Shown: positions 9,485-21,061 of the stretch, in pieces
Numbering within the stretch: the first letter of the stretch is position 1
How the letters are laid out: every line of letters starts with the position of its first letter
Assembly (NCBI RefSeq): GCF_019130065.1
Contig: NZ_JAHSPG010000003.1
Coordinates: 248,001 to 312,000 of the forward strand
Origin: Pinibacter aurantiacus
GTDB taxonomy: Bacteria > Bacteroidota > Bacteroidia > Chitinophagales > Chitinophagaceae
Length of the DNA stretch: 64,000 bases
Reading direction: 5' to 3'
Notes under the pieces: generated by a model
What the model was told of the DNA's origin: nothing
Databases searched by the model: none
What the model saw: only the letters and a program-made list of their open reading frames with translations
Position numbers and translations under genes: made by a program

Positions 9485-9850
9485 ATGAAAACAAAACTCA
9501 TATCAGCAGGATTTCTGATTGTTTTGTGGAGTACATTGATCGTCATATCCTGCAGTAAAGACAGCGGTTACGGCTCGAGTAGCAATAGCGGTAATAACCA
9601 GGGAAATAATACCGTTTCAATGCAATACACACAGTACGATCCCAGCACCATAACCGTAAAAGCGGGTACTACAATTACCTGGATCAACAATGACAATATG
9701 GATCACACGGTAACAGCAAATGATGGAAGCTTTGATAGTGGAACAATAAAACAGGGAGGTAAATACACTCACACATTTTCCACTGCTGGCACTTTTTCTT
9801 ATCACTGCACTTTTCATGCAAACATGAAAGGTTCTGTTGTGGTCCAATAA
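9485..9850 (+). CDS. plastocyanin-like cupredoxin lipoprotein
   Basis: A 121-residue exported copper protein. The signal ends in the lipobox VISC (Cys23), a Ser/Gly/Asn-rich linker follows (24-44), and the rest is one cupredoxin domain with type 1 copper ligands His74 (MDHTV), Cys108 (SYHC), His111 and Met114 (FHANM). It probably serves as a membrane-tethered periplasmic electron carrier; the redox partner is not visible nearby. Its TAA stop is the first part of the family B repeat array in the spacer to the convergent barrel gene. Confidence 0.9.
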   Translation: MKTKLISAGFLIVLWSTLIVISCSKDSGYGSSSNSGNNQGNNTVSMQYTQYDPSTITVKAGTTITWINNDNMDHTVTANDGSFDSGTIKQGGKYTHTFSTAGTFSYHCTFHANMKGSVVVQ

Positions 9851-9950
9851 CTGAATAACTGATTAACTGAATAACTGAATGTTCATATTCGGTTATGCTC
9901 ATCGAAAATAAACCACTCAGTTATTCAGTCATTCAGTTATTCAGTTATTA
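9845..9950. repeat. family B inverted octamer array (CTGAATAA)
   Basis: Left arm 9845-9881 of AACTGAATA-type units and right arm 9914-9950 of the complementary TTATTCAGT units, separated by 32 bases. The left arm supplies the TAA stop of the cupredoxin gene. Similar arrays lie at 25478-25587 and 49951-50046. Confidence 0.85.
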
Positions 9951-10007
9951 AAAAAAATAGTGCGCAGCTTTCGCTACACACTACCTTTTCTTAAGCATTA
10001 AAAAAAC

Positions 10008-10640
10008 CTATTTTAATCTAACCGCAACACCGATGAGGATGTGCGAAGAATGCCATGAGTAACGGTCGTCCACATTGTTGATGTCCGACAACCCAAAGTT
10101 GTAACGGCCATAGATGCTTACGCTTTGCACATTGAACTGAGCACCTACGTTTCCGCTGAACTCGCCTTTTGTAAACGCATCTTTGTCATCTCTCAGCAGA
10201 TCTTCATTATCAAACAACATGTAGTTGTACTGAGGCCCTGCCAACACCGAAAACATTTTGGTGACATTGTATTTCAACAGCACCGGAACATTCAGGGTCG
10301 TCAGTTTAATTGCTGTGTTTCCTGAAGCCTTTCCTGAGTTTACGTAATACACCATAAAATCATCTGATCTTTTAGTGTTTGACTGGCTCACTAATATCTC
10401 AGGTTGCAAGCTCCAATTTTTGCTGAAATCCCAGCTTCCAAACAAGCCGCCTTCTGCACCAGTTCCAAATTTTGTGTCCATTCCATTCCCTCTAATGCTG
10501 GTGAAATTAAGGCCAGCCCTTATTCCCCAATGGAACGAAGACTCCGGAATTGGCTGTGCAGTTGTCGCAGGTTGTGTACCAGATTGAGCACTGGCCAGTG
10601 TAACAAATAATAGTGCTACGATTGTAAGTTTAACTTTCAT
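10008..10640 (-). CDS. outer membrane beta-barrel protein (PorT/OmpA-barrel type)
   Basis: A 210-residue protein with a cleavable signal (about residues 1-19, ending ASAQ) and alternating hydrophobic strands throughout, for example the GIRAGLNFTS, LQPEILVSQS and LLKYNVTKMFSVLAGPQYN segments and a C-terminal strand ending in VAVRLK. This is the usual Bacteroidota outer-membrane barrel domain (PF13568/PF13505 type). Function unknown. A Met 14 codons upstream (10682) is in frame, but residues from it precede an excellent signal peptide, so I start at 10640. It is convergent with the cupredoxin gene. Confidence 0.8.
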   Translation of the reverse strand: MKVKLTIVALLFVTLASAQSGTQPATTAQPIPESSFHWGIRAGLNFTSIRGNGMDTKFGTGAEGGLFGSWDFSKNWSLQPEILVSQSNTKRSDDFMVYYVNSGKASGNTAIKLTTLNVPVLLKYNVTKMFSVLAGPQYNYMLFDNEDLLRDDKDAFTKGEFSGNVGAQFNVQSVSIYGRYNFGLSDINNVDDRYSWHSSHILIGVAVRLK

Positions 10641-10820
10641 GCGTACAGGTTTTAGGTTACGATCGGTAAAATCAATAATCAATTAAAAAACGAATCTTCT
10701 CGTATAACGCCCCAAAACTATTTCTTACCTCAGATATAGAAAAAATGGCGTCGACCAATAACGAATAAATAACGACAAAAATTTTTATGGAGGTAGATGG
10801 CGAATGTGGAAGGGTAAAAA

Positions 10821-14303
<3,483 letters not shown>

Positions 14304-14348
14304 CTTCTTGGATAAAGATTTAATAACTTATTTAAGGAAAAATTATTT

Positions 14349-14376
14349 CAAATTTACTTCAAAAAATTAAGCCAAA
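14349..14376 (-). promoter_or_regulatory. Bacteroidota-type promoter of the porW-like gene
   Basis: On the minus strand TTTG (14373-14376) and TAAATTTG (14349-14356) are 16 bases apart. Transcription would start near 14342, about 38 bases before the ATG at 14303. Confidence 0.6.
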
Positions 14377-14434
14377 GTTCCCCGGAAAGAGCAGCGAAAT
14401 GGAAGGGAAAATCCGGCGAACCTGCTTAATATTA

Positions 14435-14554
14435 TTATTTGCAATTATACATTTCTTTACGAGCTACTGCAAGTTCATCATTAACATCACTTAGGCCAAG
14501 TATTTCTACGGTGTTTTTTTCAATATCCCACAAAAAGCGCAAAAAATGTCCCTT
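14435..14554 (-). pseudogene. possible gene remnant (39 codons, no start)
   Basis: The minus strand has a stop-bounded open stretch reading GHFLRFLWDIEKNT followed by VEILGLSDVNDELA and ending in CK. It looks like a real protein C-terminus with ordinary codons, but it is cut by an in-frame TAA upstream and has no start. Family not recognised. It could be chance. Confidence 0.25.
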
Positions 14555-14633
14555 TTAAAAAGTCATGTAACAGATTTCGATTGCAGGTTTCAGCATTTTT
14601 TTCTTTTTTAGCATTGTTATTGCTGGGAGAAGC

Positions 14634-14732
14634 CGTGAATCGTGAAGGGTGAATGGTGAATAAGATTCCCGATCATTGGATACGATTAATTATCAGGGAT
14701 TATTCACGATTGACGATTGACATTTCACGATA
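14634..14732. repeat. family D inverted array (GTGAATC / GATTCAC)
   Basis: Left arm 14634-14663 of GTGAATCGTGAA-type units; right arm 14701-14732 of TTCACGATTGACG-type units. The centre has ATTCCCGAT and ATCAGGGAT as a partly complementary pair. A second copy of the family is at 23605-23742. Confidence 0.8.
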
Positions 14733-14799
14733 ATAATTTTTGCGATGGTTAGCTGTTAAAATGAACTGAAACACTACCTTAGAGCACTGAATTATAACT

Positions 14800-15195
14800 A
14801 TGGCGAAAATAGAAGGAACTTCTACACTAAAAAGGCTGAGAAACCGTTATAGACTGGTAATAATGAACGATGACTCCTACGAAGAGGTCGTTACATTCAA
14901 GCTATCGCGGTTAAGTGTATATGTTTTTCTAAGTACCATTTTTGTTTTGCTTACAGGACTCACAGTGGGTTTGATAGTGTTTACGCCGCTTAAATTGTAC
15001 ATACCCGGTTACGGATCAGGATCAGGCACAAGAGAGTTGAGGGAGTTGAAAATGAGGACAGATTCTCTTGAAAGGGCCACAAAGTATAAAGACCAATATC
15101 TGGAAAACGTAAAAAAGGTTTTGGGTGGGGATGCTACGGTAAAACTGGATACCAGTTTGCTAAATGTTCCTGAGCCCGAAAAATCCACTGAATAA
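14800..15195 (+). CDS. membrane protein resembling the N-terminus of M23 peptidases, no peptidase domain
   Basis: A 131-residue protein: a basic cytoplasmic N-terminus containing RNRYRLVIMNDDSYEE, one membrane segment (about 38-60), FTPLKLYIPGY just outside the membrane and a short coiled coil (77-110). This N-terminal pattern matches the membrane anchor of the Bacteroidota M23 (LytM) endopeptidases usually encoded next to bactofilins, but here the protein stops before any LytM domain; there is no frameshifted continuation, because bactofilin starts 11 bases later. Probably a membrane partner of the bactofilin. The family link is from memory of such sequences. Confidence 0.65.
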   Translation: MAKIEGTSTLKRLRNRYRLVIMNDDSYEEVVTFKLSRLSVYVFLSTIFVLLTGLTVGLIVFTPLKLYIPGYGSGSGTRELRELKMRTDSLERATKYKDQYLENVKKVLGGDATVKLDTSLLNVPEPEKSTE

Positions 15196-15206
15196 AATCT
15201 GATACT

Positions 15207-15668
15207 ATGTTTAAAAACAAATCCAACAGCGACTTCTCTCCGGCAGAAGTTGCATCACCTAACAGTACAAGTCTTGTAGGTGCGGGCACCACTGTGAAAG
15301 GCGACCTTACCAGCAACTCCAATATGCGCATCGATGGCACCATCATCGGGAACATCAACAGTACAGCCAAAGTTATTATAGGGCCAAATGGCAAAGTTGA
15401 AGGCGACATTATTGCCCAGCAGGCAGATGTTGTAGGTAAAATTACGGGCAACGTAACCGTAAAAGAACTGCTTCAACTGAAAGACAACAGCATTGTGAAT
15501 GGCAACATTGCTGCAGGTAAATTGCAGGTAGAGCCCAACGCTTCATTCAACGGTAATTGCCACATGATCCCGGCAGGAACGGTTCAAATGACTGAACCAG
15601 AAGTTGAACAAGAAGCAGATGCAGTTTTGTCTTCAGGTAAAAAAGAAAGATTGGCGATGGTGAAATAA
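15207..15668 (+). CDS. bactofilin
   Basis: A 153-residue polymer-forming cytoskeletal protein of the bactofilin (CcmA/BacM) family: disordered N-terminus (1-22), a beta-helical core of short repeats from about 24 to 118 (for example NMRIDGTIIGNI and AKVIIGPNGKVEGDI), and a polar C-terminal tail. Bactofilins form filaments at the inner membrane that localise cell-wall enzymes. It overlaps transcriptionally with the membrane protein upstream (11-base gap), which supports a shared cell-shape or wall-localising role. A terminator follows within a repeat array. Confidence 0.92.
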   Translation: MFKNKSNSDFSPAEVASPNSTSLVGAGTTVKGDLTSNSNMRIDGTIIGNINSTAKVIIGPNGKVEGDIIAQQADVVGKITGNVTVKELLQLKDNSIVNGNIAAGKLQVEPNASFNGNCHMIPAGTVQMTEPEVEQEADAVLSSGKKERLAMVK

Positions 15669-15677
15669 TACTAGTTC

Positions 15678-15829
15678 AATTAATATTAATAAAGAATAAT
15701 TAATAGGGTTGCAGTCTTTAAAAAGTGCAACCTCATTTTTTTTGCAATTCCCTTTGATGGCTCAATCGAATGAAAGAGCCAACTGAGGAGACCTAAAAGA
15801 TTAATTACTAATTATTAATTATTAACTAC
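15678..15829. repeat. family E inverted array (AATTATTAATT)
   Basis: Left arm 15678-15706 and right arm 15801-15829 are AT-rich complementary arrays. The left arm shares the segment TAATAAAGAATAATTAATAG with the left arm of the copy at 51257-51402. Confidence 0.8.
15707..15741 (+). terminator. intrinsic terminator of the bactofilin operon
   Basis: GGTTGCA and TGCAACC pair around GTCTTTAAAAAG, followed by TCATTTTTTTT. Confidence 0.75.
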
Positions 15830-15880
15830 CGGGTCTGGAAATAGAACAAGCTACCCCTAGGCCAGTATTGGTTTGGGGAT

Positions 15881-15888
15881 TAACTTTG
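15881..15888 (+). promoter_or_regulatory. possible -7 box (TAACTTTG)
   Basis: TAACTTTG fits TAnnTTTG, 46 bases before the start of the membrane protein at 15934. No well-spaced -33 element is seen. Confidence 0.4.
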
Positions 15889-15933
15889 CCGTACACTTGA
15901 TTGAAGTAAAAAAAAACAAAGCTGCGGCAGCAA

Positions 15934-16341
15934 ATGGAAAATAAAAGCATACTAAAAGCAATTCAGCCAATAATTTTCGTATTCGTTATCATTACTATTT
16001 TAATTTTTGCCTGCAAGGCATTTTTGCAGACAAACGGGTTTAATGTCACGGTGCTTGCCTGTGGCAATCTTCTACTTTTTTTAGTTTCAGCCTGTTCGTT
16101 CGTATTGTACCAGCGCGGACTGGCCCACTCCTCCACACAGGGCTTCCTGAGAAATGTTTACAGTGGAATGTTCCTAAAACTTATGGTCTGCATGATTGCA
16201 GCCTTTGCATATGTTTTTGCAGCGAGGCAAAATATCAATAAGCCTGCGCTTTTTGCTTGCATGGGAATGTATTTAATTTATACCTTTTTTGAAATGCGTA
16301 GTGTATTACAATTAAGCAAGCAGCAGAAAAAAAATGCCTAA
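15934..16341 (+). CDS. four-helix integral membrane protein, unknown
   Basis: A 135-residue protein with four predicted membrane segments (about 10-30, 40-60, 76-97, 105-122) and a basic polar tail ending KQQKKNA. Size and topology resemble ATP synthase I-type proteins, but there are no ATP synthase genes next to it, so I leave it unnamed. It overlaps the SprT-like gene by 8 bases, so the two are translationally coupled. Confidence 0.7.
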   Translation: MENKSILKAIQPIIFVFVIITILIFACKAFLQTNGFNVTVLACGNLLLFLVSACSFVLYQRGLAHSSTQGFLRNVYSGMFLKLMVCMIAAFAYVFAARQNINKPALFACMGMYLIYTFFEMRSVLQLSKQQKKNA

Positions 16342-16948
16342 ATCAGAACAACCTCTTCATAGTTTACAAGCATTCATTCCTCAAGGTTCATTAGAGCCTG
16401 TGCTTCAGTATATTCATCAGTTTAAGGTTCACCTCACTATTACGCGTGAACGAAAATCTGTACTGGGAGACTATCGCCATGCAGTGCCGGGAAAAAACCA
16501 TCGCATCAGCGTAAATGGAAACCTTAATCAATACGCGTTCCTCATCACACTAATCCACGAGTTGGCACATCTTGTGACCTTTCTGCAATTTGGCAACAAA
16601 GTGCAATCCCATGGAAAGGAATGGAAAGAATTATACAAACAATTGCTCTCACAGTTTTTGCATAAAGATATTTTCCCCGCAGATGTGGAAAAGACTTTAC
16701 TGAAGTCGTTAAACAATCTTCCTGCCAGCAGTTGCGCAGATGAAAACCTGATGCGTGTTCTAAAAAAATACGATCCCGTAAAAGAAGGTATGAAACTGGT
16801 AGAGCAAGTGCAGGAAGGAGAAAACTTCACCATAGAAGGAGGCCGCGTTTTCAAAAAAGGCAAACAACTCCGCAAACGCTTCCAATGCATAGAAATAAAA
16901 ACCGGCAAAGTGTATTTGTTTAGTCCGGTGTATGAAGTGTACGCTTAA
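16334..16948 (+). CDS. SprT-like zinc metalloprotease-domain protein
   Basis: A 204-residue protein with the SprT/Spartan-like zinc motif HELAH (His75, Glu76, His79) and the third ligand in SHGKEW (His93). SprT-type proteins cleave DNA-bound proteins in eukaryotes (SPRTN); bacterial ones are poorly defined. The remainder lacks the C-terminal Cys4 zinc ribbon seen in many SprT proteins; instead there is a beta-rich tail (FTIEGGRVFKKG). It is the second gene of a two-gene unit with the membrane protein upstream. The family A array starts about three bases past its stop. Confidence 0.8.
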   Translation: MPKSEQPLHSLQAFIPQGSLEPVLQYIHQFKVHLTITRERKSVLGDYRHAVPGKNHRISVNGNLNQYAFLITLIHELAHLVTFLQFGNKVQSHGKEWKELYKQLLSQFLHKDIFPADVEKTLLKSLNNLPASSCADENLMRVLKKYDPVKEGMKLVEQVQEGENFTIEGGRVFKKGKQLRKRFQCIEIKTGKVYLFSPVYEVYA

Positions 16949-16951
16949 TTA

Positions 16952-17575
<624 letters not shown>

Positions 17576-18039
17576 GCAACAAAGTTAGGAGCTCGAATGC
17601 GATTCGCTCCACACAGCTTCCATTATACCGGTTTATAGCGTTTATACACCATTCGTTTTTTTACGATGCCGATGAAAATTCCTTTTTTTCCAAAAAACAG
17701 GATTTATCTAACTCTATGATTATCAAAGATAGTGGGGTGTGCAGTTTCTAACATCGGATATAGTATTTCTACACATTTGTATTTTACGGAAATCTTACTT
17801 TTTAACGGCAGCAAAACAGACTTTCGTTAGTCGGCCATTATTAACTCGATTGTCAAAATCAATGGCAATCAGCATTTCAAAATCGAGGTAACCTTTTGTT
17901 AACATCTATGAAAACCGAAATAACGTTGTTGAATAAACGATATTCAAATCGTGTTGTTTTATTTTTTTATCAAACGACCCTACACCTATTTGATGCTAAA
18001 AAGTTATGCTCTAAACTTGCCGTCATAAATCCTACTTCA
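17576..18039. other. divergent intergenic region without a gene
   Basis: Apart from the REP-like palindrome near its left end I see no gene. CTAAACTTGCC at about 18010 is a weak -7-like sequence for the secreted protein gene. The in-frame extension back to 17896 has a Tyr/Phe/Leu-rich composition and would precede a clean signal peptide, so it is probably untranslated. Confidence 0.5.
17588..17613. repeat. single diverged REP-like palindrome
   Basis: GGAGCTCGAAT-GCG-ATTCGCTCC resembles one arm of the REP pairs at 2666 and 60714, with GAATGCGATTCG-type core. It is a lone copy just upstream of the GNAT start. Confidence 0.5.
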
Positions 18040-18627
18040 ATGAAGCCGACTACTGCCCTGATTATCTGCCTGCTGGCAACAACCATTGGTTATGCGCAGT
18101 CATCAACAACCCCAAGAAAAGGAAACTTTTCTGAAACGATGACCGCGGTTCTGAAAGACTTTACATTTAATTACAAAAACATTGCGGGAGATCTTGTTTT
18201 ATCACAAGGCGAAATTGACAACTACGCTTCTAATATTGAATTGGAAGGTTCCGAGAGTTGTATGATCACGCGATACCACTCAGCACTGGACACAACTGCA
18301 AGCTGGCAAGCAGTTATGGGTCACTATGAAGAATATCCTCAGGCCGCCAAAGCTTACAGCGCATTCTATCGCAACCTCAACAATGTGAACATAAAATTGA
18401 TTGATGGTTCTATTCTTTACCTGAAAGGAAATTATGAAGCGCCGAAAGAGGAACTGGCTTTTGTAACGAGCGCATTGCATTTACAAACAGGTGATGACCG
18501 CTACAAAAATTTGAAAGTGGAGCTTGAATTGTTGTATGAAATGAATAGCTGGGTGATCAACATTAACGTGGTTACAAAAGAGGACGACAGCAAAGTACGT
18601 CCTGACTGGATGGGAAAAAACGACTAA
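18040..18627 (+). CDS. secreted protein of unknown function
   Basis: From ATG 18040 the product has 195 residues with a signal peptide (about 1-20, ending GYAQ) followed by an alpha/beta soluble domain. It contains a single cysteine in ESCMITRYHS and a long C-terminal beta segment (LKVELELLYEMNS). It probably acts in the periplasm. I do not recognise the family. The next gene is convergent; a terminator lies 36 bases after the stop. Confidence 0.75.
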   Translation: MKPTTALIICLLATTIGYAQSSTTPRKGNFSETMTAVLKDFTFNYKNIAGDLVLSQGEIDNYASNIELEGSESCMITRYHSALDTTASWQAVMGHYEEYPQAAKAYSAFYRNLNNVNIKLIDGSILYLKGNYEAPKEELAFVTSALHLQTGDDRYKNLKVELELLYEMNSWVININVVTKEDDSKVRPDWMGKND

Positions 18628-18663
18628 ATATAAAGGATGTTAATTTCGTTTTTCTAGGATGTG

Positions 18664-18691
18664 GTGCGGAGTTTCTACTCCGCACTTTTTA
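18664..18691 (+). terminator. intrinsic terminator
   Basis: GTGCGGAG and CTCCGCAC pair around TTTCTA, followed by TTTTTATTT. Confidence 0.8.
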
Positions 18692-18700
18692 TTTCGAGAG

Positions 18701-18893
18701 CACGCAGATGACACTGATTACACTGATTTACACTGATTTTTTTGAACGAAAAATTACATTGCATTTGATATCTAACGCTACACAGAAAGCATTCTTAATT
18801 CTTAATTCTTAATTCTTAATTTCTAATTCTTAATTTCTAATTCTTAATTTCTAATTCTTAATTCCTAATTTCTAATTCCTAATTCATAATTCC
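18701..18893. repeat. family I unit followed by a one-armed family C array
   Basis: 18701-18741 has GATGACACTGATT-type units; 18791-18893 is a run of TTCTTAATT and TTCTAATT units. Here only one orientation of family C is present. The array reaches into the ATP-grasp gene and provides its stop codon (TGA at 18884-18886 on the minus strand). Confidence 0.8.
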
Positions 18894-20086
18894 TCAAAAA
18901 AGCAAACACTCCCTCCCACCCAGGTCTTGTTTTTATTATATCGTGTGCCGATCATTTTTCCTTTACTCAGACGGGCGAGATTAAGGACAGCTTTGGGTCT
19001 TGACCAATCTTTGTTCCAGAGGTACATGATGCGGATCTCAGCTTTTGCAGGATCGTTTTCGTCGGGTGTTTTTATGATGTTTGCATATTGAACTTTGCGT
19101 TGCAAAATCCAGTTTTCCAGGTCGTCTATTTTTTCAATTTCTTCTTTAGTTACATCGATTACTACACCTTGCCCTGCAAATGAAAACAACGGCTTCAATA
19201 CATAGTTTTCAAGATCAGCAGGCAATTGTTTTATTTCATTAAGGAAAAAAGTCTGAGGTACATATTCGTGCCTCAAAAATGGCAGCGTGTATTTGCTAAT
19301 GCGATAAAACCAGTTGGGATGCGGAATCCACTCTACATCGAAGTCTTGCGTAATATCAATCAGGTTTTCAAACTCGTGGCGTCTTGCTTTTAATTCATCG
19401 GTAATGACGCGATTGTAAATTCTTTTGATCAATGTCTTTTTGCCATCGCGCATGTAAAACAACTGACGACCTTCCAGTATCAATTCAGAAATACAAACAG
19501 GTTTGATGCCTGTATATTTTTCTGTACAATAAAAATCTATTCGCGTTTTTTGCTCATGCGGTTTTATTTCCAGCAACACAACATTTTCGACCGGCAGATC
19601 ATCTGAAATTATCTTCTTAAACTCACCGATAAAACTCTCTTTCGTATAGCCGCCTAAATATGGCGTAAAATTTTCCGGCACATACAAATGTTTGCGCATG
19701 ATCTCGGGGAACCAGGCATGAAAAGCATACATCGACGGAAATCCCTGCATTTCAATTAGCATGGGTTCTATTTCGCCATTCTTGCTTTCACAAATGCCAA
19801 AATCAAACACCAACATTTGACACGGAGATGTTTCATTGGCAAACCGTTCGCCTGGTGGAATTGATTTTTCCGTAAGCTCTTTAAATGCAGGATCAACTAT
19901 AAAATCAACAATGCTTTCACAGGCGTCCAACATTTTATTTTTAAATGCTTTGTCCACAAATACCGGTGTTTCCGCCAAACGAAATTCTATAGCGCCGGGA
20001 TATGCGTCGTCAAGCTCCTCCAGAAAGTCGTTATATGCTTGTTCAGTGAATTGTTTGTTGTATTCGTTGCGTATTTCTGGGATCAT
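18884..20086 (-). CDS. ATP-grasp family ligase-like protein
   Basis: A 400-residue protein with an ATP-grasp fold: the segment ENYVLKPLFSFAGQGVV (about 299-315) is the small-domain nucleotide-binding strand and glycine loop, and EIRIMYLWNKDW near 362 and LNLARLSKGKMIGT near 376 hold the late acidic/polar metal region. Such enzymes activate a carboxylate as acyl phosphate and join it to an amine. It follows a class I glutamine amidotransferase gene in the same direction, which suggests ammonia supply or a shared amide pathway. The in-frame upstream codons to 20149 are repeat-derived; start 20086 precedes IPEIRNEYN and is preferred. The C-terminal EEL lies next to repeat DNA. Confidence 0.75.
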   Translation of the reverse strand: MIPEIRNEYNKQFTEQAYNDFLEELDDAYPGAIEFRLAETPVFVDKAFKNKMLDACESIVDFIVDPAFKELTEKSIPPGERFANETSPCQMLVFDFGICESKNGEIEPMLIEMQGFPSMYAFHAWFPEIMRKHLYVPENFTPYLGGYTKESFIGEFKKIISDDLPVENVVLLEIKPHEQKTRIDFYCTEKYTGIKPVCISELILEGRQLFYMRDGKKTLIKRIYNRVITDELKARRHEFENLIDITQDFDVEWIPHPNWFYRISKYTLPFLRHEYVPQTFFLNEIKQLPADLENYVLKPLFSFAGQGVVIDVTKEEIEKIDDLENWILQRKVQYANIIKTPDENDPAKAEIRIMYLWNKDWSRPKAVLNLARLSKGKMIGTRYNKNKTWVGGSVCFFEEL

Positions 20087-20098
20087 GGTTTCTGTTTG

Positions 20099-20166
20099 GT
20101 TGAGAGTTGAGAATGGAGAGTTGAGAGTTTTTGCAAAAACAACTCTCAACTCTCCATTCTCAACTG
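20099..20166. repeat. family A perfect inverted repeat inside an operon
   Basis: Two arms of about 26-28 bases (GTTGAGAATGGAGAG... and its complement) are separated by only a few bases (TTTTTGCAAAAA centre). It lies between two codirectional minus-strand genes and contributes the TGA stop of the upstream amidotransferase (20160-20162). Confidence 0.85.
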
Positions 20167-20963
20167 TTCATAGCGTTTTTCAAAAAATTCGGCAGCATCG
20201 TCTCGTACGTCCACAAGATCTTTTCCGGATTGCTTAATGCTTCCACGATCGACTGCCATTTTTCAAAGCTGTATCTTTCAATGATGTTTTGTTTTTTAAC
20301 GGGGTTTTCAAGATGCACGAGCATTCCTTTTGCATCAGCTTCGGGGTGAAACTGAACGCCTACCATGTAATCATTAAAGCGCACACTCATAATGGCTCTT
20401 TCCAGTGGTACATGCGGCCGTTCCTTTTCTATGCATAATATTTTGGCGCCATGCTTTTTTATTTGCTCCATGTCGGGTTGTATCACCTGGTAGTCGCGAC
20501 TATCCACTACATAAAACGGATCGGGCAATCCGTCAAATAATCTCTCATTTTTCCCATCTGGCAAAAGATGAACAGGAAACACACCAAACGCCGTCGACTT
20601 TCTTTTTGCAACCTGTGCAATTCTAAAATGCCTGCATGCCAGTTGAAAGGAATGACAAATGAAAAGCACATGCTTCTTCCGCGTACCTTCTTCTGCGTTC
20701 CAACGCTGCAACCGCTCTAGGAAACGGAAATAGTTTACTTCCCACTCCACATCCTCACTCTCCAGCGGAGAACCAGGACCGCCGCTGCTTATGTAAATAT
20801 CGTAAGACAGATCAGGAACATTATTGCTTAAGCGCACTTCAAATTCATCATGCACTATAGGCAAATTATTGTCCGTTTTAAATTGATCAATAATCTGCTT
20901 GATACACCGCATGCCTTCGTTCGCATGACCTTCGTAGAGATCGAGAATTGCAATTCTAATCAT
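20160..20963 (-). CDS. class I glutamine amidotransferase-like protein
   Basis: A 267-residue GATase1 protein. The nucleophile elbow is FICHSFQLA (Cys103), preceded by the oxyanion region SGGPGSP (60-66), and the His/Glu pair is QFHPEAD (His206, Glu208), so the triad is complete. It should hydrolyse glutamine to supply ammonia, or act on a gamma-glutamyl bond. The ATP-grasp protein encoded downstream is the obvious partner. The in-frame ATG at 20987 adds eight residues read from repeat DNA; ATG 20963 (MIRIAILDLYEGH) is preferred. Confidence 0.82.
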   Translation of the reverse strand: MIRIAILDLYEGHANEGMRCIKQIIDQFKTDNNLPIVHDEFEVRLSNNVPDLSYDIYISSGGPGSPLESEDVEWEVNYFRFLERLQRWNAEEGTRKKHVLFICHSFQLACRHFRIAQVAKRKSTAFGVFPVHLLPDGKNERLFDGLPDPFYVVDSRDYQVIQPDMEQIKKHGAKILCIEKERPHVPLERAIMSVRFNDYMVGVQFHPEADAKGMLVHLENPVKKQNIIERYSFEKWQSIVEALSNPEKILWTYETMLPNFLKNAMNS

Positions 20964-20970
20964 GTTTTTT

Positions 20971-21060
20971 AAACGCTTAACGCTCAACGCTTAATGCAGA
21001 ACGCCAATCGCTGAGTGCGCCGCACCCAAATGCGTTAAGCGTTAGGCTTTAAGCGTTCAG
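20971..21060. repeat. family F inverted array (CGCTTAACG)
   Basis: Left arm 20971-20996 (CGCTTAACGCTCAACGC...) and right arm 21031-21060 (GCGTTAAGCGTTAGG...). The right arm ends at the stop codon of the M14 peptidase gene. A second copy is at 29515-29581. Confidence 0.8.
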
Positions 21061-21061
21061 C

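Larger units (their letters stand above)
14304..14799. other. divergent intergenic region, porW-like / bactofilin operon
   Basis: This 496-base spacer holds the porW-like promoter, the possible remnant at 14435-14554 and the family D repeat at 14634-14732. Near 14780 the sequence ACTACCTTAGAG resembles a weak -7 box for the operon starting at 14800. Confidence 0.5.
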
